64,000 nt of DNA from Conus ventricosus. Lineage: Eukaryota; Mollusca; Gastropoda; Neogastropoda; Conidae. Shown here piece after piece: positions 1-10,884 of the stretch. The stretch covers positions 50,993,542 through 51,057,541 of the forward strand of contig CM031604.1 of assembly GCA_018398815.1 (NCBI GenBank), given 5' to 3'. Position numbers and translations under genes: made by a program. Below the pieces are notes generated by a model. That model did no database searches and was not told the DNA's origin. It was given only the letters and a program-made list of their open reading frames with translations. The first letter of the stretch is position 1, and each line of letters begins with the position of its first letter.

Positions 1-835
1 GTTAGCAACTTGCTTCTGTATTTTGACGGAGCATTTTGCACTGCATGGACAGTTAGGCCACCTGTCTTCTTTTGTACAGTGTTGGCTATTTCAGCCATGT
101 CAGCCAAAAAACGCTGGGGGTTCTTTTATAATCGGTCATGATAATGCGACATGCTCACCTGCGAACAGTTCATAGTTCTTGTATCTCTTTTTGAGTATAT
201 AGTATACATGGTCTGTCTTTTTAACTCTTCCAAAAATAAGACCGAGAACAATTTTCCAACTCAGTTAAGGTAATCACTAGTAACATTAGTGACATGTACA
301 AACCGAGGCAGTTTATTCATATGCATGAAATAGTTTTTGAAAACAAACGAGCGAACAAAAAAAAGTCCCTTGCCCCTGTCCTCAAGATTCTGACAGACGA
401 GGTCGTTCTCATCCTCATTCCCACCACCGGTATCCCTGCCAATGTTGTGGCAGCAGATCAGGAAAAAAAAAAGCCGGAGGTTTTCATCCTCATGAGGCCG
501 ATGTATTTTGTGTGCTCAGTTAATCAGTAATTTGGTTGAAATCAACACATAAATTGCTCGCTACATTGCGCCACCATTATTCCAACAATGAGCCAGCTAC
601 TCCCAATAGAGGAACAGTCCGCCGTCTCAATATAAGCAAAAGTGGATGCCTAAAGTAAATAGGTTCCGTTGGCACATAAGTGCACACGGGTTTGTGAAGA
701 TACCTTTAAGATTTACAGAAATGGCTGCTTGTTGGAGCTGAGAAAACCCTCTAATCACTACAGCTCATTTTTTTTCTCTCCAGATGATTTATATTATCAG
801 TCAGAACAAATATTGGAAACTGCAAAAATAACTTG
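1..835. other. AT-rich non-coding sequence, no gene seen
   Basis: The small open frames at 294-530 and 669-1103 show no domain, no coding bias and no splice partners. Nothing else is recognised before the SINE at 836. Confidence 0.5.
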
Positions 836-1470
836 CACAAATTTCCTAACCAACACTGCAGGTATTAGTATCTCTCGGGTCTGGTTGACGCCGGGATATA
901 TTATGAAAGTGAGCGTAGAGTACAGCCATGCCATACAGTCTCAGACTAGAATGGAAATCTGTAGCATCATCTTTATCATCCTCATCCTCATCGATCAGCA
1001 TTTGAAAAATATGTATATCTCTCAAATTCTGTGGCCCTTCATGCCCGGCTCTCATGGTGACCTCAGTTTCGATTGCCACGCCACGTCTATGGCCTTGATT
1101 TGATTCCACCGGGGTCACCGGTATTGGGAAATTCATGCAAACTGTTGCGATGGTGCCCTCCGGAGGAAGGGCTCACTCACGCCGGCTCCGCGACTAAGCA
1201 ATTACTGTCGTGAGTAGGGAGCTTAGTAGGTGGTGTCCTGCGTATGTTGGATCAGAACAAGCACCACTAAACACCACTGAAGCAACTCGGCAACAGTGCA
1301 GTGTCTCCTCTGGTGGGTTGTCTCATAACGACTTGACATTGACTGCTCCCCACGGATTGCCGTTGCCGGGGTTGAGGCAGGCCAGTCCGGGCTGTGGCTG
1401 TGGACGAGGAGTCAGAATGAGCGGCATGGGTGCATTGCTACTGAGGCGACATAGAAGATGAGACAGCAAT
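836..1470 (+). mobile_element. 5'-truncated copy of the long SINE
   Basis: It starts within the family at the segment ACCAACACTGCAGGT and runs to AGACAGCAA, with diverged but collinear sequence including GCCGGCTCCGCGACTAAGC and the CTCATTCTGAC-like 3' part. The tRNA head is missing, as expected of incomplete reverse transcription. Confidence 0.7.
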
Positions 1471-1872
1471 AAGTAGATAAACAAATGAATAAAACATGAA
1501 AAATAAACAACAAAAACATAAAAAGTTCAAGTAAGGAGAGAAAACATTCCACGTCAACTATGGCCGTTAATCCGTAGATCGATGTACTGATTAAGTGATT
1601 AAGACGGTTGGTCGATTCACAGCAGAAAACCACCACTACGATTTCAATCATTGATGAAGGAAAGCCCTCAGCCTTTTGAAGTTCAACGGACTCGGAAAAT
1701 GTCGCAAACCCAGTAAAGAAAACTAGACTCGTACCAGACGATTCGTGCTAGACACAAAGATATTAAGTGACAGGATCGAGAAGTTCACATCTCTCAGCGC
1801 AAACAAACAAGTGGTTTGGTTTCCAAGACCTGAAAAGTCATTGTGAATGTCCTTGTGCCTAGGGTGTATGCG

Positions 1873-1875
1873 TGC

Positions 1876-1938
<63 letters not shown>

Positions 1939-2275
1939 CGCGCGCATGCGTATTATGTGTGTGTTTGTGCGTGTTTCCAATGGTGGTACAAACGCAATCA
2001 AATGTCCTAAACTTAAAGGAGCTTGTACTACCATGTCAGCGTATCTGCTGCTGCTGTTAGGGTTGACGAGGATACTAAATTTTCGAGACTGATCATTTTT
2101 ACAACCATTATCATGACCCCTGTTGCATCTCCCGCGATCAACTCGCCCAGCGGGCTTACCATAGAGGCTTCCTACCCAAGCCCACTCTTCCAACTCATAG
2201 AGACACAGACAGAAAGAAACCACTGCACGATCACCCCCGCCCCTTCCACCTCCTACCTACACACGCCAACACACG

Positions 2276-2329
<54 letters not shown>

Positions 2330-2356
2330 CACACACACACACACACCACACACACA

Positions 2357-2420
<64 letters not shown>
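1873..2420 (+). repeat. (TG)n tract at 1873-1937 and (CA)n/(CACG)n tract at 2276-2420
   Basis: Two dinucleotide tracts on opposite strands about 340 bp apart, the second with a (GCAC)n core at 2358-2390. The frames across them are His/Thr and Cys/Val artefacts. Confidence 0.95.
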
Positions 2421-2423
<3 letters not shown>

Positions 2424-2531
2424 ATTTTGTCTGCATTTGCTATTATCTATCCCATGCTGGTGGGATAGGCATACATGAAAACAAAATCACCGTTAAGCAA
2501 AACAAACCGTTTCTTTCAAATGGGACGGCAG

Positions 2532-2711
2532 TGAACCCCTTCCAGAGAATTACCCAGTCTGGGACAAGGCTGCAAATGCTGCTCCAGCATTGCAAAGCCC
2601 TCCTGGGGCCTCAGACTATCGTCAGCCGGGAGAGGAACTTCCGCCAGAATCCGCAGACGATCTGCCCGAACTGGAGAACAGCTCCGACGGCGATTCTCCC
2701 ACTGGCACCGG
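2532..2711 (+). CDS. Kelch gene exon: acidic Pro/Glu-rich linker (first visible exon)
   Basis: The frame is rich in E, D, P and S and ends in a phase-2 donor (GG|GTAATT). That phase is exactly what the next exon at 4397 needs. The acceptor GGCAG at 2527-2531 follows a short pyrimidine stretch, and the same frame is closed by a TGA at 2476-2478. It has no domain and looks intrinsically disordered, as a linker between BACK and kelch parts could. The phase match and protein-like codon content support it, but the exon is less certain than the kelch exons. Confidence 0.5.
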
Positions 2712-4073
2712 GTAATTACGAAGAATGTCAGTGCTGCTCTGTGGTCATTTTCAGCATGTCTGTATTTTAGTGTCATTGATTTCGCTGCATTTTGTTGTGT
2801 TTCATTTCGTTGCATTTAATTCTTGCCGCGGGGGCCGGAATAGCTCAATTGGTAGAGCGCCGGACTCGTGATCCTGGGGTTAAGGGTTGGAATTTGGGTA
2901 CAGGGGGATTTTTCCCTCGGAGTTAACATTGGTTCTGACTCCATTTCCCATACAGTCCTTCGAATGAGACTATAAACCGAGGTTCCGTGTGTGAGCGCAC
3001 GCACATCTTGCACACACGTAAAATCCCATTACCAACTTTCGGAAGAGAAGGCCAGTTTGGCCGTTGGTATGGATGACACGTTACACATAGCATGCACTTT
3101 CCACAAAGATGGAGTATGGCTGCCTTAATGGCGGGATAAAAACGGTCATACACACAAAGCTCCACTGCCTGTCTATACAGGCAGTGTCCGCAGGAATATC
3201 AGCAGAAAGAAAGAAAAAAAAGAATTCTTGCCGCAACTGGCAGACCACTCAGGAGAGCACGGTCCATGCCAACGTCGAACGGATCCAGAATCACCCCTTC
3301 TGGATCCATAACTAAATGTAAGGCAAAAAAAGAAAAGAACAGTATTACTGTAACACAGAAAGGAAAAAGTGGATCGGTAGGTAGACTTTTACTTTTAAGT
3401 GGTTTATTTCACACTCCCGTGAGCAGTTCATTTCATACGCGATAACACTTGCCGCCAGGGAAAGTAACGATAGTTACGAAATAAAAGAGTTTCTTCCCAT
3501 GAAGGTCCGGAGTAATAAGACATGGACAATATGAAATGTGGATGTTAATAACACTAGAAAGTAGTAATATTTCATCAGTATATATTACTTCAGAGTTACG
3601 GACTGTAAACAGTAACTCCACAGTGGTGGTGTTGGGTGGGAAACGTGCAATAACCTTACTGAATGGATCCTGGATCCGACCTTTGACCCGGATCTGCTTC
3701 ACGGATCCTTAGGTTCCAGTCCATCATTTTGCCAAGTTTTGTTCCAACAGTTAATTAGTTTTTGGCGAAATCTTGCCAACAAGGAAACAAAGTAGCTGAC
3801 TTAGATAACTAGATGTAGCCTTCTAGACTAAAGTAACGAGTGAAATCAACATGCGGCACCTTGAACGTAACAGGTCTTCCGACTGGATGGCAATTCTGGG
3901 ACTGTTTCGTCAGCATCCACATGTTTAGTTACTCAGAAACTCTCTCTCTCTCTCTCTGTGAATGATATTGAAATGATGTGTGCGTGACAATAGCAGATTG
4001 TAAGACAAAGCCATAGTCTTAAATCTTCATCCTCGACTATTAAAGGTCAGTCAATCATTCAATCAATTTCTCT

Positions 4074-4117
<44 letters not shown>

Positions 4118-4122
4118 CACAC

Positions 4123-4165
<43 letters not shown>

Positions 4166-4805
4166 GCGCACGCGCACAGTATGCTGCCAGGTCTGAGATG
4201 GCAGTTGGCCTACGCACGCACGTGCGCACGTACCATCCTGTGCTGATTTAATGCAACACCGAATACAAGCTGGCTAAAGATGCCTGCCACCCTAGCTTTC
4301 ACCACCCACGTGTGCAGCAACAAAACCTGAAAACTAAAATAATTACCGCCGTTTACCATCCAACCTTCGATCGACCGTTTCTTGTTTCTGATGCAGTTTG
4401 ATCTATCGATATCACCCTTACACGAACCACGGGGACCACAAGATGTCCATGTACGCTGACGAAGCCCTGGTGATAGTTGTCGGAGGTTTGAATCCCAAGA
4501 TGATGCATCCAGAGATCCCGTGCCGTCTGATGGATTCCTACGACCCCAGCAACAACTCCTGGTTCCTCCTGGGCAAATTGCCTGAAGCTCGTCACCATCA
4601 CGGTTGCGTCATGCTGGATGGCTATCTTTACGTCGTCGGTGAGCGAAGTGTATGTTAATGACAGGGTATGGGTGATTTCGTCGAAAAAGGTGCGCGTTCA
4701 TTTTGACGTTTTAATGAGATGTTAACATGTCACGTTGTTGTTCAGACGCGCTTGTGTCATGATCTCACTTTAAGCGACAGTTTTCTTACAACGACTGTCA
4801 TTTCT

Positions 4806-4883
<78 letters not shown>

Positions 4884-6298
4884 CTCTCTCTCTCTCTCTG
4901 CGCGCACGCGCGCGTATGTGTGTGTGTGTGTGCGCGCGTGTGTGTGCATGGGCGTGCATGCGCTTGGTTGCATGTGCCTCTCTTTAGCATGCAATGTATA
5001 TGTTTGTGTCTTAGTATGTCGGTGTTTTGTGTTCTGGCTTATGTCTGCCATCAACAGGCGGTGAGAACAATGTGAAACCTGCTGGTCATGAGTATTGACA
5101 TATCAGTGTCTGTTGCAGCCCTATTATGTCCAGTTATCATGTGGTGACAAGAAGATAATGATTCTGCTGTGTTCTTGGCCTGCCTCTGGGAGATCTGAAA
5201 AAGTATTTGAAATAGCTCCGCCAGACAACCTGGACAATCGAATCACAAGACAAACCAAGACACGTTTCGACTTCTTAGGTCTTCTTCAGACTGGTTTTTC
5301 AAATCAGTTTGCTGGTATTAGTGAGGACAACGAAAAGGAAGAACGAGCAATCACTGATCTTGTCAAATTCGGTTGATTCAACGCTCACCTTGCACCTAAT
5401 TTGACAAGATAAGTGACTGCTTGTTCTTCATGTTCGTTGTCCCGAGAGTTATCCTGCCAGAAGAAGACCTAAGAGGTCGAAACGCGTCGTGTTTTGTCTT
5501 GTGATTCGTGTGTCCATGTTGTCTGCCGGAGTTATTTCAAATACTTGTTGAGATTTGTTTAGATTTCCGCCTATAGTCGCCCCACTTTGCAACTGCCTCC
5601 AGGAGGTTCGCTGGTGACGGAAGAAGACCTGGCCAACATGACTGTCGCCACCAGCTCCTGCTACCGCTACGACTTTGGCGGCAACTTCTGGACGGCCATC
5701 GCCCCCATGAGCTGGCCTCGCATGTACCATGCCGTCGCCGTCCTGGAGGGAGTCATCTACGCCCTGGGCGGAGAGACCTCCCCGGACCTCCCGGGAACCG
5801 AAGACAATTGGTGAGGCTCGTTTGCTCAGTACATGTGATGGTGGTGGTGCTGGTCGTGGTGGTGGTGGTGATGGTGATGGTTGTAGCGGCAATGGTTCTG
5901 TTGAGACGCCTTGAGTGCAAAGTCTTCCCCAGACATTCAGAGAGTGGAACAGAGACGATTAGACTGGCTTTTCAAATTAATTTGCTGGTCTTGGCGAGGA
6001 CAGTAATGATGGTGGTGTTGACAACGTTGATAAGGATGAAATGTCTTTTGGCGCAAAATCCCCAACAGACATCAAGGGAGTGAAAGATACCTGCTGAGGC
6101 TTGTCATATTTGTCGATTGGGGACGAAAATCGCAAAGTCGAGGATGAGTCCAAGTGACCAAAACCCAAACTGTGCACAAGCCCTGCCTGAACGGTACACA
6201 GCAAATCTCTATAGATAAAACCTTATTACACGAAACCCGAAGGCACACAATTAGCATGCACACGTGCACATCTGCACGTCAGTGTGTGTGTGTGTGTT

Positions 6299-6373
<75 letters not shown>

Positions 6374-8566
6374 CACAACCAGGTCAAACAACAAAACATT
6401 AACTACAGAAAATGATAATGATCCCCACCCCACCCTCCACTCTCCTCTCCCTCCCTGCTCCCCCCTCCTTTTCAGCACCATAACTGATAACAGTCAGCCG
6501 ACAGACTAGAAATGACAACGAAACAACCTTTAAAAAAAAGTATCCAACTGTAAAGCTTCTTCCCACCAGTTTCCTGGACAGCTGTGAGTACTACAACCCG
6601 GACACGGACGAGTGGGGGCCCATCGCCAACATGATGGACGGCGCGGTGGGCATGGCGGTCACCGGGTTCCGCGGCTTGCTGTGGGTCATCGGGGGCTACG
6701 TGGAGCGCGACAAGGTCAGGGTCGTCCTGGCCAGCGTGGAATGCTATGATCCCAGGACGAACAGGTGCGTTGAGCTAAGGTAAAGTAAGGTAAAGTGATG
6801 TTGCTTATAGCCCAGCCGACTATCAGGACTGTCACCGCGTTGAAGTCAACTCATAAATCGCTTTGAAAAAAAATTCACACAACCATTTAAAATACACCTG
6901 AAGACACACCATAAGCTTCGTTAAAATCTTTCTCCTGTAGATCAGACGAAAAATGTTGATCTCTTTCAGAAATTCAAAGATCACATCCGGTGAGACATCT
7001 CTGAACAGGGTTTTCATGGAGTCTGCTGTAAAATGTTTAAATGCCTCTCATCACGCAAGTCCCAACACTCTAAAAGAATATGTTTTACTGTGAGTGGTAC
7101 ATGAGTGCGTTGTGATGAGAAAGATGCAGCAGTGATGAAGTTTGTTGTTGTTGTTGTACCCTGGCTAAAAGACTCCAGGGATCATCCGAACAGCCGAAGT
7201 ACTTGAACACTAAGATACATATGCATCAGCTGGGGATGAGAACATTACGTGTGTGACCGTTTTTTTATTACCCCGCCACGTGGGCAGCCACACTCCGACT
7301 TCGGGAGATTTTGGAGACTGAGAATGTTATGCTAGGAGCTTGTCACAACTGAAGACAATCCCCGCATAACTATGCAGAGCATAACAACATTTTTTATGTA
7401 CCCTTGGTGTTCTTGCCTATGTCAATTGGCCTGACACAGCCTTAAGCCAAGGCAGGATGAAGTTTATGGATTTTCTTTCCTTTTTATTATTTTTTTTTAG
7501 TCTACCCATATCTCGGTGAAGAGTCACCGGGGCGGCGCCACACTGGGAACTGTAGAGTAGGTCGCTCCAGTTCTGTCGGCTGAGTGCCAAGGTTCGGATC
7601 TCTTGTAAATGGTTACCTTGTCCAGTCTGCAATGTTGTGAGCCCATTGGGTTTTTTTTTCCCCCTTCTCCGCCTCTCTCCTCCAACAGTGTCTTGCAGGC
7701 TTGTTTGAAGCGACGATGTATGCCTTGCGGCATGTTGTCTTGGTAAAGTCACACCTTGTGGAGCTCATCCCTCTCCAGGTCGGACTTTCTTATGGCAGGT
7801 GATACTGGATTACACGGTTACCAGTAGCAGAGAATTCCTGACCTGACTAATAATAGGTTTCTGAAGTAACGCTGTGGTCTGTTTATTTCTCCTGATGTTT
7901 ATGAGTTTATGTTTGCCAGTATGACGGTGGGGGTGGATGGTGGGCGGTTGTTGTCGTTGTTTGTACATACTTGTAGTTGCATTGATTTGGTTCCTGGTTT
8001 GACAGTTACTGCTTCTAGGTGTTGATGTTTGCCAGTGTAATTTTAATTTCTCGTGGTATTTCCAAGAGTTGATGATTGTCAAAATGTTTTGGTTTTTTTT
8101 CATGGTTGGGCTTAAGTATGCTTATTTAAACGTGTTTGTCTACTTGTTCTAAATGTGTCATGACACTTTTGACTGAAGTTTTACTGAGTTTTTTTACATT
8201 CGCAGTTTAATTGGTTTTGCCGCTTGCTGGATACCTACTCACAATATTTCTGAGTGTTGATGTTTGCCAACATGTTTCTCGTGGCAGTAGTGCTCATTCT
8301 TTTGTTTCATGTTCAATCTGATGTTTTATGGGTTAAATGATTTATTTATTCCACTATGTTTAAACAGTGAGTATATGTTATGTTATGTCAACGCACGTGC
8401 CTTTTAACTTATGTATATTGGATATTTTTGCATCAATTTTAGCATAGAAAAGGTGGTGGGTTTCAATGGTCCAACACAAAACTATTTCCTTAAAACGCAC
8501 CCACGTCCTCCCCACCCACGTATTTCCCCTGTGCGCTTCTTCAACCTGGTTCTACCCCTCAGTACC

Positions 8567-8636
<70 letters not shown>

Positions 8637-10188
8637 AGTCAGATTGTCAAACGGATACGCTGGCAAAAATTGCCTCACATTCTGTCTTCATCTTTCCAAC
8701 CCCTTCGTTCGATCAATATTGGTCCTGTAATATAACTGGAACACCCTAAAGCCAAATTCACCATTCACTGCAACGTTGAAGGGACGTTTAAGAGACGTTG
8801 TAGAATATTCCATTCGGTGACTTGATGTCTTTAAGTCCAGTAACCCGTCCGTTATCGCTGTCTCTCGCCCTTATTTCCGTCTTGTTCTTCCTTCACAGAT
8901 TTTTCAGTACTTAAGTTGACATTAATACGACTAACAGTAAAGACGTTTCACTAGCTTTCGGTCGATAAAGGACAGAAGAAAACCTTTAGGTTTGACCAAT
9001 CGGGGGGGGGGGGGGGGGGGGGGAGGGGGGGGGGGAGGGGGGGGGGGGACTGCTAAAGAATTACATGGAAAAAAAAACTTCAGTTGAAGGGAGATTCACT
9101 CTTCTTGGATTACCAGGTATGCATATGCACACTTTGTGTTACCCACTTACTGCTACTGCCAGTACCCTCACTGTTACTACTATATATGCAAAGAAGGAGT
9201 CGCTGTGCGAGTGCCTCATGTCGTGTGTGGACGTACATAGGGAGAACATTTAGAGCTGGGAAGTTCAGTTCATATTGTACAGTTCAGTTCATAATCATAT
9301 TCCCTGAATCATTGCTGATTCGAAAATCTTCCATATTTTTCACAGAATCATCCAAAACGACCATAGTAACGCTGTAGAATGCAACCCACGACTTCTCGTA
9401 TAGAAAGAATGCAGTATTTGTACCAATCCTGAAAGAACTTCCCCAGCAACCAGAATGCTCTGTGGTCGAGTGGTTAGAATGCGCGAATGGTGTGCCGAAG
9501 GTCACAGCTTCAAGTCCCACACGGAACTCTTTTTTTTGTTTTGTCATTACCGATTCCCTTAAAAAGTGTGTACACTGCCACCATGATTGTTCCGATTGGC
9601 AGACAGCTCGTTACTGTCATGACCGTCATGATTTCAGCTGGATCTCCATGAGCCCCCTCCCAACACCAGTGTGCCATGCCTGTGTGGCTGACGTCATGGA
9701 CTCGCTCTTCGTGGTGGGTGGCGCCCAAGCCACGGACCCAGGCTTCCCCATGCAAAGCGTGGGCGACATCCTGCAGTACCTGGAGATGGACGATGTGTGG
9801 GTCCAGTTCACCACCCTCTCCATCCCGAGGCACGACGCTGGCTGCTGTGTCATCGGTAGGTGGACTGGCTGGTGACTATCAGGGTCAAGCCTATGACCTG
9901 GTTGCATTCTGCTTTAGGATCAGAGGAACGGTCATCGTTCAAGATAAGTACTATACGAAACACCTTGAGTATTTATTTTCTGACGAGCCACTAGCCTTGT
10001 TTGCTTCTTCTGCTGCAGGCGACCGCCTGTTCATCCTGGGCGGTGTGTGCTCCTTGACGGCCGACGTGCTGCAGGAGGTGGAGTGTATCGACGTGTCTAC
10101 AGGGGACTGGCTGCAGGACCTGGAGCCCATGTCCAGCCCGGCTATGGGTCTGGCCTGCGTGTCCGTTCTGGCTGAAGATTTCCAGTAG
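2532..10188 (+). CDS. Kelch-repeat (KLHL-like) gene, 3' part, six exons
   Basis: Spliced gene with exons at 2532-2711, 4397-4638, 5603-5810, 6570-6764, 9638-9855 and 10019-10188. All internal junctions are GT-AG and the phases fit throughout, giving about 337 codons. The product has an acidic, proline-rich linker and then six kelch blades, each marked by a hydrophobic stretch ending in a double glycine (VVGG, VVGG, ALGG, VIGG, VVGG, ILGG) with the usual downstream Tyr/Trp pattern, such as YDPSNNSW and YYNPDTDEW. Six blades form a beta-propeller. In BTB-BACK-kelch proteins this propeller recruits substrates to Cullin-3 ubiquitin ligases. No BTB or BACK exon is visible, so the 5' end lies before position 1 or is unrecognised. 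I cannot name the paralogue. The kelch assignment is firm; a role as Cullin-3 adaptor is inference. Confidence 0.85.
2828..3330 (+). mobile_element. tRNA-derived SINE
   Basis: It has the box-A-like TAGCTCAATTGGTAGAGCG at about 2841 and the box-B-like GGTTGGAATTT downstream, then a non-tRNA body with GAGACTATAAACCGAGGTT, a segment resembling the conserved core of a metazoan SINE superfamily. It is not a functional tRNA gene because acceptor and anticodon stems do not close. Confidence 0.6.
4081..4180 (+). repeat. (CA)n-(CG)n microsatellite
   Basis: A CA tract passes into alternating CG at about 4152-4168, a potential Z-DNA former. It lies about 220 bp upstream of kelch exon 4397. Confidence 0.95.
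4397..4638 (+). CDS. Kelch gene exon: kelch blade 1 and start of blade 2
   Basis: The acceptor is TGATGCAG|T and the donor TCG|GTGAGC. The encoded segment runs from LIYRYHPYTN through ALVIVVGGLNP and SYDPSNNSWFLLGKLPEAR to HHGCVMLDGYLYVVG, a textbook kelch repeat. The exon ends in phase 1 inside a Gly codon that completes the double glycine of the next repeat. Confidence 0.85.
4808..4955 (+). repeat. (CT)n then (TG)n/(GCGC) microsatellite
   Basis: About 90 bases of CT, then alternating purine-pyrimidine GCGCACGCGCGCG and TG runs, in the kelch intron. Confidence 0.95.
5190..5300 (-). repeat. Repeat E (hammerhead-like core), inverted partner
   Basis: The minus strand contains CTGAAGA-A-GACC, a short loop, AAGTC and GAAACG, then GTTTGTCTTGTGATTCG. 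It faces the + copy at 5447-5593, forming an inverted pair within one kelch intron. Confidence 0.7.
5447..5593 (+). repeat. Repeat E, + copy ending at a kelch acceptor
   Basis: It has GAAGACCTAAGAGGTCGAAA followed by CGCGTCGTGTTTTGTCTTGT, and ends TTTCCGCC...CTTTGCAAC. The same end is seen at 34.5 and 53.25 kb. Exon 5603 begins 10 bases after this end. The Thr4-equivalent U of the hammerhead core is changed here (CAGAAGA). Confidence 0.7.
5603..5810 (+). CDS. Kelch gene exon: kelch blades 2-3
   Basis: The acceptor is CTGCCTCCAG|GA and the donor CAATTG|GTGAGG. The exon encodes GSLVTEEDLANMTV, a Tyr/Trp stretch, MYHAVAVLEGVIYALGG and a loop ending near PGTEDN. It starts after a phase-1 junction and ends in phase 2. 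The intron just upstream is occupied by a dispersed repeat that ends about 9 bases before the acceptor. Confidence 0.85.
6283..6371 (+). repeat. (TG)n microsatellite
   Basis: Long TG run with a few TTTG interruptions, about 200 bp upstream of kelch exon 6570. Confidence 0.95.
6570..6764 (+). CDS. Kelch gene exon: kelch blades 3-4
   Basis: The acceptor is TTCCCACCAG|T and the donor GAACAG|GTGCGT. The exon encodes FLDSCEYYNPDTDEWGPIAN, a GMAVTGFRGLLWVIGG core and a long loop rich in K, R and V, ending in SVECYDPRTN. Codon use is GC-rich at third positions, unlike the surrounding intronic DNA. Confidence 0.85.
6777..7020 (+). repeat. Dispersed repeat C, copy 1
   Basis: It shares GCTTATAGCCCAGCCGAC at the start and AAATGTTGATCTCTTTCAGA, TTCAAAGATCACATC near the end with 52303-52575. 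It begins 12 bases after the donor of the kelch exon ending at 6764. Confidence 0.75.
7144..7445 (+). repeat. Dispersed repeat D, copy 1
   Basis: It includes GTACCCTGGCTAAAAGACTC, ACCCCGCCACGTGGGCAGCC and GACAATCCCCGCATAACTAT and is the reverse complement of 39105-39390. No coding potential. Confidence 0.75.
8571..8634 (+). repeat. (CA)n microsatellite
   Basis: Perfect run of about 32 CA units in the long kelch intron. Confidence 0.95.
9002..9048 (+). repeat. Poly-G run (47 bp, two A interruptions)
   Basis: Homopolymer on the sense strand of the kelch intron, about 0.6 kb before exon 9638. It can form G-quadruplexes, and its length is unreliable in any assembly. Confidence 0.9.
9463..9535 (+). 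repeat. tRNA-like relic (SINE head)
   Basis: The motif GTGGTCGAGTGGTTAGAATG resembles box A, and about 30 bases later CTTCAAGTCCCAC resembles box B. The stems do not fold cleanly. It is probably the head of an old SINE in the kelch intron. Confidence 0.35.
9638..9855 (+). CDS. Kelch gene exon: kelch blades 4-5
   Basis: The acceptor is TGATTTCAG|C and the donor CATCG|GTAGGT. The exon encodes WISMSPLPTPVCHACVADVM, then SLFVVGGAQAT, a loop with LQYLEMDDVWVQF and RHDAGCCVIG. It follows the longest intron visible in this gene (2.9 kb), which holds two repeat-family copies, a CA tract and a G-run. Confidence 0.85.
10019..10188 (+). CDS. Kelch gene terminal exon: blade 6 and stop
   Basis: The acceptor is CTGCTGCAG|GC. 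The exon encodes GDRLFILGGVCS, VLQEVECIDVSTGDWLQDLE and MSSPAMGLACVSVLAEDFQ, followed by TAG at 10186-10188. The last blade closes the propeller and leaves almost no C-terminal tail. Confidence 0.85.
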
Positions 10189-10616
10189 AGTGCCCGGTCC
10201 CAGCCCCCCACCGCACCCTGCATCAGACAGTAAGACCTTGCCCACCTTGTCTCGGGAGAGGGTTGGTCTTGCCTCAAAGCATCACCTGTGCTGAAATGCA
10301 GACCCCTTTTAGAGTAGTGGGCAATATGGGTTAATCTCTACTGTCTGAGAGAGGAAAGGGAGGGATAGAAGAGGTGGTGGTGGGGAGATAGAGAGGGAGG
10401 TTGGGAATGGAGTGGGGGTGGCGGGGGGGGGAGCAGTACGGACAAGGCCATGTTCTTCAGGGGTACAATTTGAAAGAAGCAATCCTGTGATACCTGAATT
10501 TGAAAAAAAAAGCTTCATCTTGTGTGCCTGATACTTGTACAAAAAGGCGGCAAAGCGTGACTGAAGACTTGGGACAAAAGACAGGGAAGTATGGTTGAAT
10601 TAAAAAAAAAACAACC

Positions 10617-10639
10617 CCACACACACAGACGCACGCACG

Positions 10640-10684
<45 letters not shown>

Positions 10685-10708
10685 ACACGCACGCATACAC
10701 GCACACAC

Positions 10709-10739
<31 letters not shown>
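10617..10739 (+). repeat. (CA)n/(GC)n microsatellite
   Basis: CA runs with a GCACGCGCGCGC core, about 430 bp after the kelch stop codon and probably within the 3' UTR if the later AATAAA signals are used. Confidence 0.9.
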
Positions 10740-10824
10740 AAACACTATAAACACAATACAAAAAAGGTTTTTTAAAAAAGCTACTGGTTTCAATTTTGAT
10801 GTCAGAATTATCAATATATATGGG

Positions 10825-10884
10825 AATAAAATGACTGGAGACTTGGATAGACATATATAACAAACTGTGTCTAAAACCAATAAA
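10825..10884 (+). promoter_or_regulatory. Candidate polyadenylation signals for the kelch gene
   Basis: AATAAA occurs at 10825-10830 and again at 10879-10884, about 0.64-0.70 kb after the kelch stop codon. A 3' untranslated region of that length is ordinary. Position and hexamer are the only evidence. Confidence 0.3.

Noticed and set aside
2841..2915. Possible tRNA gene (TAGCTCAATTGGTAGAGCG)
   Set aside because: Acceptor and anticodon stems do not pair, box B is imperfect, and SINE body sequence follows. Called a SINE head.
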